The position numbers and the translations under genes were made by a program. DNA of 52,260 bases, taken from positions 1 through 52,260 of the forward strand of contig JAFEDN010000001.1 of the NCBI GenBank assembly GCA_018241585.1. The letters run 5' to 3'. This DNA is from Pseudomonadota bacterium. GTDB taxonomy: Bacteria; Pseudomonadota; Gammaproteobacteria; Coxiellales; Coxiellaceae. The notes beneath the pieces are model-generated. The model did no database searches and was not told the DNA's origin. It saw nothing but the letters and a program-made list of their open reading frames with translations. This document shows positions 8,027 through 16,349 of the stretch, in pieces. Positions within the stretch are counted from its first letter, which is position 1. Every line of letters starts with the position of its first letter.

Positions 8027-9094
8027 ATGTTTTCTGAAATCAAAATCAGAACTTTGAAAGCAAATCAGCCGCCTGGAACTTTGGTATACACCGGCGATAA
8101 TAAAAATTTACTACCGAACCTGCGCTTAGTGCGCTATTCAACAGAAGGTTGTGAACAAAAAACCGGTGCGAAATTGCCTGAAGTTATGCTCCAGCCAAAA
8201 GCCGGTGCTGTGACCTGGTTACAGGTCCAAGGTTTGCAGGATATTGATTTGATGGAACAGCTTGCTCAGCAGTATGGATTACATCCTCTAACCATGGAGG
8301 ATATTCTTAATGTGGGGCAACGGCCTAAAATCGAGGAATTTGAAGATTACATCTTTATTACTTTAAAAGTATTGCAATCTAAACCGAAACAACAGACTTT
8401 TGTAGCTAAGAATTTAAGCTTAGTGATGGGTAAAGATTTTATACTAACATTTGATGATGAACATTCGGATATATTTGATTCAATCAGTGAGCGTATTTGC
8501 CGTCATCCTGATCAATGGTTGAAAAGAGGTAATAATGACTATTTGACTTATCGGCTCATTGATACTATTGTCGATGGTTATTTCTTTGTGTTGGAAAAAA
8601 TAAGTGACCGTCTCGAAAAAATTGAAGACTTAATTATTAGTAATCCAACTAAACGAAATGCTCGCAGTATTTATCAGTTAAAAAAGCAAATATTTCAAAT
8701 TCGCAAAATGATTTGGCCATTGCGAGAAATTTTGAGCCATTTATTAAATGCTGAAAAGATTTTGATTTCTGACAGCACCAAAATCTATTTACGCGATGTA
8801 TTAGACCACGCCAATCAAGCTATGGATGCGGTGGAAACTTTTCGTGATATGCTTTCCAATATGTTGGATGTTTACCTCTCTAATTTAAGTTATCGAATGA
8901 ATGAAATTATGAAGGTGCTAACGATCATCGCGACTATTTTCATGCCAATTACTTTTATTTCCAGCATTTATGGAATGAATTTTCATTACATGCCGGAATT
9001 AAGCTGGCGTTGGGCATATCCTGCGGTGCTTGGTTTAATGGTAGTGATTGTGTTATGGATGTTGCAATATTATCGCCGCAAAAAATGGCTGTGA
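8027..9094 (+). CDS. corA: CorA magnesium/cobalt transporter
   Basis: This 355-residue channel protein has a large N-terminal cytoplasmic domain, a long helix and two C-terminal membrane helices. The family selectivity motif YGMNF is present at the end of the first membrane helix (FISSIYGMNFHYMPELSW), and the protein ends in the usual basic YYRRKKWL. CorA forms a pentamer in the inner membrane that admits Mg2+ (and Co2+ or Ni2+) and is gated by intracellular Mg2+. A GGTGAG Shine-Dalgarno lies just upstream of the ATG. It is monocistronic; the preceding MerR remnant is not obviously linked. Confidence 0.95.
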   Translation: MFSEIKIRTLKANQPPGTLVYTGDNKNLLPNLRLVRYSTEGCEQKTGAKLPEVMLQPKAGAVTWLQVQGLQDIDLMEQLAQQYGLHPLTMEDILNVGQRPKIEEFEDYIFITLKVLQSKPKQQTFVAKNLSLVMGKDFILTFDDEHSDIFDSISERICRHPDQWLKRGNNDYLTYRLIDTIVDGYFFVLEKISDRLEKIEDLIISNPTKRNARSIYQLKKQIFQIRKMIWPLREILSHLLNAEKILISDSTKIYLRDVLDHANQAMDAVETFRDMLSNMLDVYLSNLSYRMNEIMKVLTIIATIFMPITFISSIYGMNFHYMPELSWRWAYPAVLGLMVVIVLWMLQYYRRKKWL

Positions 9095-9177
9095 TTAACT
9101 CCTAAATTATATCAACTTAATTTTATGCGGAAACAAATATGAATAAATTAGCGAACGGGCGGTTTACTCACAAGTTT

Positions 9178-10530
9178 CTATAATTGTTTCTGAATTAATT
9201 TTTTTTCTTCCGTTTTTCGAATAATTATCGAAGGTTTAAGGATTGCCAAATATTTGTAAGCCTGCGAAAGATTAGAATTATTTAAATTATAAATTCTTTG
9301 TTGGCAGTATCTAATAAATTTACCATTTCTTTCGGGATAATAGCGAGTGTTTTTTAAAATACTTATGGCTCGTCTATAAAGGGTTACTGATTGATTTTTA
9401 TTAGTAGATTCATGATCTTCCGCTTGTTTGATACAACTTTTTGCTTCTGCTATCATGAAATCATAAAGTTTGTTTTTGGCATATTTCAAAATTTCGTTTT
9501 CTTTTTCTTCGCTAATTAATTGTACTGTGTGCTCATAAGCATTTTTAGCATCTTGTTCTTTGTGATCGGCTGCATAAATATCTCCTAACATCGTGTAATG
9601 AAAAGCTTGAGATTGATGATCACTTTTTGCTTCTGAAAGTTCTACAGCCCTTTTCTGAAAGCACATAGCTTGTTCAAGATTATTTATTTTTTGATAGTAA
9701 GTTCCTAACTGGTAACAAGGGCCGGCAAGTTCAGGATGTGATTCTGAACCAAAATATTCCTTTACATGATTATAAGCTAAAGAATAATGATGATGACAAG
9801 AAGAAAATTGATTTCTTGATAAAGCAATCTGCCCTATTGTGCGATGAAGTTGATATGTCTCTAAAAGATAATCACCTTGATTTTGATTTTTTAGATACTC
9901 ATAGATTGCTAACGCCTCTTTTGCCAGCGCTAATGAATGAGTTAAGTTATTATTATCTAAATATAACAATGACAACTTGGTAGAATATTTGGCCCTAGTC
10001 AAAGAATTTTGTTCCGCTAGTGCTCTTAAAGTAGAATAGCATCTAACAAAATAGCGGGATGAAACTTCTTCTAATTGAAGTTTCTTGCAAATTTCAGCCA
10101 TGTGTTGATATCTTTTGGCAATTTCCCGGCTGTTTGCTCCATGCTGTTTACATTCAATTTGTAAGGCTTGGTCAAAATATCTTGTTCCATCAGCAACTCT
10201 TTTTGTATTAAAGCAAATAATGCTTAAATTAAGATAAATGATTGTCATATTCGTGGCTGGATAATCTGGTGCAGTGGTTGCCTGAGTTAAAGCCTGGTTC
10301 AAATATTCCAAACCGAGTACGTATTCACCATTTCCAGTATAAGCAGTCCCTAATTCAGCTAGAGCCTGCGCATACCCTGGGGTGCTAAAATCAGCTTGAC
10401 TAAAGTATTGCAATACTTCGAGATAATATGGGATGGCTTGATGAAACTGTGCTTGGTTAACGAATTCTCTGGCGGTAGTTAAACAAAATGTTAAACGTTT
10501 TTGTTGTCTGGTTCTTTGATCTAATTTCAT
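9178..10530 (-). CDS. TPR-repeat protein
   Basis: This is a 450-residue helical protein made of tetratricopeptide-like repeats, for example LAELGTAYTGNGEYVLGLEYLNQAL, CYQLGTYYQKINNLEQAMCFQKRAVEL and YTMLGDIYAADHKEQDAKNAYEHTV. Such proteins act as protein-interaction scaffolds; in Legionellales several TPR proteins are translocated effectors or secretion chaperones, but nothing here proves export. The frame can be extended 23 codons upstream, but the ATG at 10530 has AAGGA eight bases before it and begins the charged MKLDQRTRQQKRL, so it is preferred. No signal peptide or membrane segment seen. Confidence 0.8.
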   Translation of the reverse strand: MKLDQRTRQQKRLTFCLTTAREFVNQAQFHQAIPYYLEVLQYFSQADFSTPGYAQALAELGTAYTGNGEYVLGLEYLNQALTQATTAPDYPATNMTIIYLNLSIICFNTKRVADGTRYFDQALQIECKQHGANSREIAKRYQHMAEICKKLQLEEVSSRYFVRCYSTLRALAEQNSLTRAKYSTKLSLLYLDNNNLTHSLALAKEALAIYEYLKNQNQGDYLLETYQLHRTIGQIALSRNQFSSCHHHYSLAYNHVKEYFGSESHPELAGPCYQLGTYYQKINNLEQAMCFQKRAVELSEAKSDHQSQAFHYTMLGDIYAADHKEQDAKNAYEHTVQLISEEKENEILKYAKNKLYDFMIAEAKSCIKQAEDHESTNKNQSVTLYRRAISILKNTRYYPERNGKFIRYCQQRIYNLNNSNLSQAYKYLAILKPSIIIRKTEEKKLIQKQL

Positions 10531-11002
10531 GAACTTGTTCCTTTTATCTTTAATCAGGTCAAATATAATACAATTTATTTTAAGATAAATAAAGAGCAAT
10601 AAACACTATCTTTGATCAATAAGAAAAATTGTAGGAATAGCAGTTAATTTTGTGTAAATTTTTCAATTAATTAAAATAATTACAGGGTTGCCATGATTAT
10701 GAATCCAAACTTCACCAGCTTCATTTTATATATATTAATAAAAAAATGCGGCGGTAATGTTTTTTCCATTGATGGATTATAGATAGCGATGTATTTTTTT
10801 TAGTAGTTGTTTGTATAAATTAAGTTATTTATTAGGATTAAAATTTTAATGATTATGAGCTCTTAAATAGGATAGATCGTGTTCTTCATCCAACAAATGT
10901 CTACGGGCTAATGATTGAGAGCCTAAAAACAACGTATCCTTGAATAACATAACCACTTCAAAAGAAAAAGAGATTAACTAATCAATTGCAAGATTGCAAT
11001 TT
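10531..11002. other. AT-rich gap with one possible small gene
   Basis: This gap is very AT-rich. It should contain the promoter of the TPR gene and the 3' end of pldA. Apart from the 34-codon frame listed separately, I see no gene, RNA or clear terminator. Confidence 0.5.
10846..10950 (-). CDS. Possible 34-residue small protein or gene fragment
   Basis: The frame encodes a polar, protein-like sequence (LFLGSQSLARRHLLDEEHDLSYL then RAHNH) after an ATG preceded by GAAGTGG. Composition is more gene-like than its AT-rich surroundings. No family recognised; it may be a fragment of a larger lost gene. Confidence 0.3.
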   Translation of the reverse strand: MLFKDTLFLGSQSLARRHLLDEEHDLSYLRAHNH

Positions 11003-11869
11003 TTAAAGCCAATCATTTAATGCAATACCCACGCTGATACTATTGGTATGGTTGTTATATTCAATCAAGCTTTGGCCATAGCCGCTAAACGCTTGCACGT
11101 AACCTCGAAATTGGCGCACTAAAGGGAAAGACCAGGTTAATTGAGCGCTGGTTCGTGAAATATGCTCCCAATTATAAGTTACCAGAGATAAAGTTTGTTT
11201 ATGAAATTGGTAAGATAACAGTATTCTTTCATAACCAAGATAATGTGCGATATCAGGATTATTATCCAGACTGTCGCCAGGAATAACATACCAAGGTCTT
11301 ACGCTGAGTAACCAATTATTTTTTGAAAAAATAGTCTCAGCGTAAACGCGATTCCAACTGCGTTCATAAGTACCGCCTCTACCATTAGACTGATGATAAG
11401 CGCCAATATTAAAAAAAACCAAGCTCCAACCATCAAAAATATATTTATCAATGTTGTTTGCTAAGAATATTTCAGGTTGATAGTCGCTTTCTCTAAAAAA
11501 TTGAGTTTTTTTATTGTAAACTTGCCAGAAAGATAATTGTGTGTAGGCTAAATTTAGTGAATTTCTCCAAAGTAAATTTCTCAAAATCGCTGCTTTAACA
11601 CTAAATTGAAATTTAGTTTCAATATGATTTAAGCTTGCACTTTCCGGCATATCCGATTCAGCATCTTGGTTGAACGAAGAAGTATAAGAAAATGGCATAA
11701 TATAAGTTGGTTCGTATAAAGTAATGAGATAAGGATTAAGTTCTTCTTTGGTTTGTAAAGTCTCCTTTTTTTGCGCTATATCTTCAGGTGAAGCAAGCGT
11801 TACTGAACTGAACAGAAAAAAGTTAGTAATTATTGTAAGTGCAATAGTTCGTGACAATCTATATTTCAT
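11003..11869 (-). CDS. pldA: Outer-membrane phospholipase A (OMPLA)
   Basis: This 288-residue outer-membrane beta-barrel phospholipase hydrolyses acyl chains of phospholipids that reach the outer leaflet. It has a signal peptide (hydrophobic LTIITNFFLFSSVTLA). The family pattern YTQLSFWQ is present. The active-site block contains HQSNGRGG followed by RSWNRVY, preserving the catalytic His and Ser two residues apart and the Asn 12 residues after the Ser (His142/Ser144/Asn156 of E. coli). Length equals E. coli PldA (289). An activity of this kind can aid membrane disruption in host cells, but it is also a normal envelope enzyme. Confidence 0.93.
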   Translation of the reverse strand: MKYRLSRTIALTIITNFFLFSSVTLASPEDIAQKKETLQTKEELNPYLITLYEPTYIMPFSYTSSFNQDAESDMPESASLNHIETKFQFSVKAAILRNLLWRNSLNLAYTQLSFWQVYNKKTQFFRESDYQPEIFLANNIDKYIFDGWSLVFFNIGAYHQSNGRGGTYERSWNRVYAETIFSKNNWLLSVRPWYVIPGDSLDNNPDIAHYLGYERILLSYQFHKQTLSLVTYNWEHISRTSAQLTWSFPLVRQFRGYVQAFSGYGQSLIEYNNHTNSISVGIALNDWL

Positions 11870-12042
11870 TTTATTCCTCCTATAAAAAATCTCCTCTCTT
11901 TTTTAAATTTAATAGTAGTTTTTTTTACTGTCAAATTAAAAAATAAATTTAAAATATTTTTAAGGAGTTTTGATAAAAATTTATTTGACATTAAAAATAA
12001 ATTGTGTCATTCTAATATCAAAAATTGATGAGGATGGTAATC

Positions 12043-13125
12043 ATGTTAGAAATTTTTAATTTGATTAAACACAATCTTCCTCTAATCGAAGCTAGTCTTG
12101 CTAGCTTAGTGCTTGGGCTGATTTCTAATTGGCTGCTCTATAAGCTAATCAATAAATATTATGTCCCTACTAAACTCACCCCGATGGGAATTATCTTTTC
12201 TGCTTTACGCCGTGCGTTTTATTTTATATTGCCCTTATTTTACTTTAGTTTTTTTGCATCTTGGCTAAATTTGAGTACCACTTTTCATGTTAGTGAAATT
12301 TTAGTCAAAATATTATTTACCATCGCTTTTTCTTTAGCTGCAATCAAGCTTTTAGATTATATCGATATTTGGCTAGAACGAAAAAGAAATTTACAATTAA
12401 AAGAAATTAATTTTGGTGGCTTGATCACTAAAGCCTATTTGTTGAAACGTATTTTAACCACCGTCATTATATTTATCTCACTTTCATTAATATTACTTAA
12501 TTTCCCTTCTGTTAAAGAAGTGGGTAAAGGCATACTGATTTCTGCAACGGTGGTAGGAGGTATAATTGCTTTTGCTGCTCAAAAAGTTTTTACCAATCTA
12601 TTTTCAGGTTTAGATTTCATTTTAAATAGACCTATTAGTGTCGGCGATACCATTGCTATCGGTTCCGAGGTTGGAAAAATAGAGCGAATTACTTTAAACC
12701 AAATTCATTTACGCACTTGGGACTTACGTTTAATCATTTATCCATTATCTTATTTTAATGAAAATTCTTTCCAAAATTTAAGTCATGCCGAATATGGGCT
12801 AAAAGGCACAATTTATTTATTTGTCGATTTTTCAACTAATATAGACAACTTAAGACGTACATTGAATGCTATATTAGAGCAATCCCTATTTTGGGATAAA
12901 AAAACCAATAGCCTCCAAGTGGTTGAAGTTACCGAAAATAATATGCAGATACGCATCGTGGTTGGTGCTAAAGATTTTGGTGAATTATGGGATTTAAGAT
13001 GTGAGGTCCGAGAAAAATTAATTAGCTCTATTCAGCAAAAATTTCCGGCTATGTTACCTAAGAACTATATTCGATTAGAAAATATTAATAGCAAGCTACC
13101 TTCAGTGAGTGATGTTGGGATGTGA
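12043..13125 (+). CDS. MscS-family mechanosensitive ion channel
   Basis: This inner-membrane channel has four to five predicted N-terminal membrane segments, then the conserved MscS pore-lining helix and beta domain (KGILISATVVGGIIAFAAQK, then FSGLDFILNRPISVGDTIAIG with the GDxIxIG signature), and a soluble C-terminal cage domain. It is longer than MscS (286) and resembles the YnaI/YbdG-like medium-size class. The frame opens at a TTG at 12025, but GAGG eight to nine bases before the ATG at 12043 makes MLEIFNLIKHNL the likely start (360 residues). The upstream DNA is extremely AT-rich. It lies tail-to-tail with the antiporter gene, 4 bases apart. Confidence 0.9.
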   Translation: MLEIFNLIKHNLPLIEASLASLVLGLISNWLLYKLINKYYVPTKLTPMGIIFSALRRAFYFILPLFYFSFFASWLNLSTTFHVSEILVKILFTIAFSLAAIKLLDYIDIWLERKRNLQLKEINFGGLITKAYLLKRILTTVIIFISLSLILLNFPSVKEVGKGILISATVVGGIIAFAAQKVFTNLFSGLDFILNRPISVGDTIAIGSEVGKIERITLNQIHLRTWDLRLIIYPLSYFNENSFQNLSHAEYGLKGTIYLFVDFSTNIDNLRRTLNAILEQSLFWDKKTNSLQVVEVTENNMQIRIVVGAKDFGELWDLRCEVREKLISSIQQKFPAMLPKNYIRLENINSKLPSVSDVGM

Positions 13126-13129
13126 TTGG

Positions 13130-14719
13130 TTATTTTAAATTCTTGGCACGATGATCTAGATGATCTAACAGTTTTTCTCTAACGCTATAATTAATTTTTT
13201 CCTTCTTCCATAGGTCTAAAAGCGTAGTTCTTTCAATTTCAATAATTTGTAACTGCAGGCTGGTATCTTCAGCAATTTCCGTGTCCTCGTCATGGAGTAA
13301 AGGGTCGGTATGGTCATCTAAGCGGGCAATTAATTTTAATTTTTCCATTCGGTATAATTCAATATAAAGTTTTGCTTCATTAAATAATTTTTGATCGGAA
13401 GCGATTTGTTTTTTATAGTTCTTTAACCAACGTAAAACCGCCGAAATCATTGATTTTCGAGCGGTAAGTTCAGCAAGATGATCACTGTAACGCTCTTTTT
13501 GCGAAACTTTTTCAATTCCCATGAGCTTTACAATCCATGGTAAAGCTAATCCTTGCAGTACTAATGTGGCAATGATCACTGTGAAAACTAAGAATACGAT
13601 TAAATCTCTAGCATTGACTCCATTGATTACTTTCGGTAAAAAAGGTACTGCTAATGCAGCGGCTAAAGAAATACCGCCACGCATCCCGGACCAAGAAATC
13701 AAAAAAAGCGCCGGCCAATTCATTTTTTGATTTCGATTACGGAATAAAGGCCAAGAGACATATACCCATACAAAACGGCCAACAATAGCAAGAGCCACTA
13801 AAGTAATAACATCAATAATTAACGGTTTCAATGGCATGACGGCAATGCCTTTAAGTATGGAAGATAAATCTAATCCCACTAAAAGAAACAATAAGCTTTG
13901 AATAGCAAACGAGAAAGCAGGCCACATGGCTCGGCTGATTAATCTAAACTGCGGCGTGAATTGAGTAGAATAATAATGACCGATTACAAATCCTGTAGCC
14001 ACCACCGCGATTATACCGCTGCCTCCTAACATATTGACTGGGTAATAAACCAAGAAAGGGGTTAATAACGACGCTAAAACATGTAACGACGGGTTAGTAA
14101 TTCTTTTTCTTAATTCACCTAGGATAAACCCCATTAAAAGACCAAATATAGTTTCTCCTATAATGATTGCAAAAAAAGTAATTAAAGCATGGATCAACAT
14201 AAATTGATGGGTGATTTCGGCAGCTAAAGCAAATCGAAATAATGTCAAGGCAGCGGCGTCATTTAGCATGCTTTCGCCTTCTAAAATACTAATTACTCTA
14301 GCAGGCATGCTGATTTTTTCAGCAATGGCGACAATGGCTACATCATCCGGAGGAGCGACTACTGCGCCAATGACAAAAGCCAATGCCCAGTCTATTTCTG
14401 GAATCAGTTGTTTGATAGCAATAGCAATGATAATAGTAATGAACAGCACGTGGCCAATCGATAATAACCCGATCGGACGTATATTTTTTTTAAATTCTTG
14501 CCACGAAGAGAATGCACTAATTTGATAGAGCAGTATCGGTAAGAAAATATTTAACACCAAACTTGGATTGAGAGTGACTCGAGGAAAAAAAGGAATAAAG
14601 CTGAACAGCATCCCGGCTATAGTCAGTATTAAAGCCAAGGGAACAACCCATTTGTTGAACACTTGCCCAAAAATAACAATAATGCAAAAAAAACCGATAT
14701 AAACGGCTGCTTGCTCCAT
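13130..14719 (-). CDS. CPA1-family Na+/H+ antiporter
   Basis: This 529-residue cation:proton antiporter of the NhaP/YjcE type has about 12 membrane helices and a charged cytoplasmic tail of some 120 residues. Family motifs are GAVVAPPDDVAIVAIAEK (the Asp-containing core helix, usually SDPVA or PPDA) and LEGESMLNDAAALTLF, which holds the conserved ND pair. Later helices include SWSGMRGGISLAAALAVP. It exchanges Na+, K+ or Li+ for protons and would serve pH and ion balance, plausibly in an acidified vacuole. The next gene upstream (DHA2 exporter) ends 11 bases before its start, so the two are probably co-transcribed. Confidence 0.92.
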   Translation of the reverse strand: MEQAAVYIGFFCIIVIFGQVFNKWVVPLALILTIAGMLFSFIPFFPRVTLNPSLVLNIFLPILLYQISAFSSWQEFKKNIRPIGLLSIGHVLFITIIIAIAIKQLIPEIDWALAFVIGAVVAPPDDVAIVAIAEKISMPARVISILEGESMLNDAAALTLFRFALAAEITHQFMLIHALITFFAIIIGETIFGLLMGFILGELRKRITNPSLHVLASLLTPFLVYYPVNMLGGSGIIAVVATGFVIGHYYSTQFTPQFRLISRAMWPAFSFAIQSLLFLLVGLDLSSILKGIAVMPLKPLIIDVITLVALAIVGRFVWVYVSWPLFRNRNQKMNWPALFLISWSGMRGGISLAAALAVPFLPKVINGVNARDLIVFLVFTVIIATLVLQGLALPWIVKLMGIEKVSQKERYSDHLAELTARKSMISAVLRWLKNYKKQIASDQKLFNEAKLYIELYRMEKLKLIARLDDHTDPLLHDEDTEIAEDTSLQLQIIEIERTTLLDLWKKEKINYSVREKLLDHLDHRAKNLK

Positions 14720-14730
14720 GCGTTATTCCA

Positions 14731-16242
14731 TTAACGTGCTTTTGGAGCTTTTATACCAACTATGACAGCGATAAATGCTGCTAATGAGGCAATGGCAATA
14801 AGTAAGATTGCTCCTTGATACCCTTTTAAAAAATAATGCTGAAAAATAGCAGTAACTTCTTCTAGCTTCAAGCCCGTGTTATTTTTAATAATTTGAATAG
14901 CGTTATCGATATTGGCAGTAGCTTCTTTGGTCCAAGCTTTGGCGTGAATTGAACGTTGATTCAATAAATCTTGCAGGTTGTTTTTCGATAAAATGTTATA
15001 AATCAAAGTCCCGACCGCTAAACCAATAGCTCCACCCAGATTATGTAAAGTTCCCAATGTCCCCATGCCTACTCCGGCAGACTCTTGGGGCAGAGAGGAT
15101 AAAGCAGCAACTATCGAGGGGCCAAGAATACAAGCCCAACCAATACCAAATAGGAGATAAGCAAATAAGATTAAATAAAGCGGTGTGTTGACTCCAAATT
15201 GAGACTGCAATAACGCTGATATGAAAAACATGAGCAGTCCAAAGGATAAAATTGCTTTAGGTCCTCTTTTATCAACAATTTTGCCTGTTATTGAAGATAA
15301 GGCGGCGACCATAAAAGTAGCGGGTAACAAAGAAAATCCTATCTGATAGCCAGATAAACCTTTAATGAAATGAAGATATAGTGGAATTAAAAAGAAATCG
15401 ATTGCATAAGATAGCGCTAAAGAAAAATTAGCAGCTAAACCGATCAGAAAAATTCGATTAGCAAACAAATGAAACTCAATGATCGGGGCAGAGATTTTAT
15501 TTTCAACAAAATAAAACAAAACCAACCCAATGATGGCAATTAACAACAAAATAATAATCTTGTCGGATAACCAACCCCACATTGCTCCTTGAACCAAAGC
15601 TAAAATAAGGCAGGGAATCGAAATTATGATTAGAATAAAGCCCAGCCAATCAATCTTTTGAGTCGAACTGGGGTGCTTGGATTCAGTGACGTTGCTCCAG
15701 CTGAGTAGCAAGCTGATTAAAATAATGGGTGGATTGATAAAAAATATCCATCTCCATCCAATGGTGCTAACAATAAATCCGCCGATAACAGGACCTAGAG
15801 CCAAACCCAATCCATTGGCGCTAATTAATAAACCGGTGGCTCGTCCTCGTTGATGTTCTGGGAATAAGTTAGGGATCAGAGCTATAGGTGCAGTATATAA
15901 GACTGCAATGGCAATGCCTTGCAGGAAGCGGAAAAAAATCAGTAGGTTTATTCCAGAGCAAAAGCCAACTCCCAGTGAAGCAAGCGCAAATAGGATCATT
16001 CCTAAAAATAAGCAAAGTTTTCTGCCGAAAATATCCGCTAATTTTCCCGAGATCACCATAAAGGCGGTTAAAGCTAATAGCAGCGAAGTCATGATCCATT
16101 GCAATTGGATCACACTTATTTTTAAGTCACTTTGAATCGCGGGTAGTGCCGTATTGACAATGGTGAGGTCCAAACAGCCTAAAAATCCTGCGATACTGAT
16201 GCCAATTAGGCCGAGCCATTTCGATTTTTCCAAATTAGGCAT
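14731..16242 (-). CDS. MFS multidrug exporter, DHA2 (EmrB/QacA) family, 14 helices
   Basis: This 503-residue drug:H+ antiporter has the DHA2 helix-1 signature (DLTIVNTALPAIQ), motif A (GKLADIFGRKLCL) and motif C (GLALGPVIGGFI). Fourteen hydrophobic segments are apparent. DHA2 members often work with an EmrA-type membrane-fusion partner, but none is adjacent. The frame could begin five codons earlier, but GGAGGGA seven bases before the ATG at 16242 supports MPNLEKSKWLG. It is the first gene of a probable two-gene unit with the antiporter at 13130-14719. Substrate unknown. Confidence 0.92.
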   Translation of the reverse strand: MPNLEKSKWLGLIGISIAGFLGCLDLTIVNTALPAIQSDLKISVIQLQWIMTSLLLALTAFMVISGKLADIFGRKLCLFLGMILFALASLGVGFCSGINLLIFFRFLQGIAIAVLYTAPIALIPNLFPEHQRGRATGLLISANGLGLALGPVIGGFIVSTIGWRWIFFINPPIILISLLLSWSNVTESKHPSSTQKIDWLGFILIIISIPCLILALVQGAMWGWLSDKIIILLLIAIIGLVLFYFVENKISAPIIEFHLFANRIFLIGLAANFSLALSYAIDFFLIPLYLHFIKGLSGYQIGFSLLPATFMVAALSSITGKIVDKRGPKAILSFGLLMFFISALLQSQFGVNTPLYLILFAYLLFGIGWACILGPSIVAALSSLPQESAGVGMGTLGTLHNLGGAIGLAVGTLIYNILSKNNLQDLLNQRSIHAKAWTKEATANIDNAIQIIKNNTGLKLEEVTAIFQHYFLKGYQGAILLIAIASLAAFIAVIVGIKAPKAR

Positions 16243-16349
16243 GCAGAGTCCCTCCATTTAAAATGAGCTTATTGTATCACAAAGAATTTTTAAACTGGAG
16301 AGGTTCTTAAATCACAATATCCAGGCTTTAGATCAATTATCTTTGATGA

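Noticed and set aside
10693..10782. 29-codon frame MIMNPNFTSF in AT-rich DNA
   Set aside because: It lacks a ribosome-binding site and family signal.
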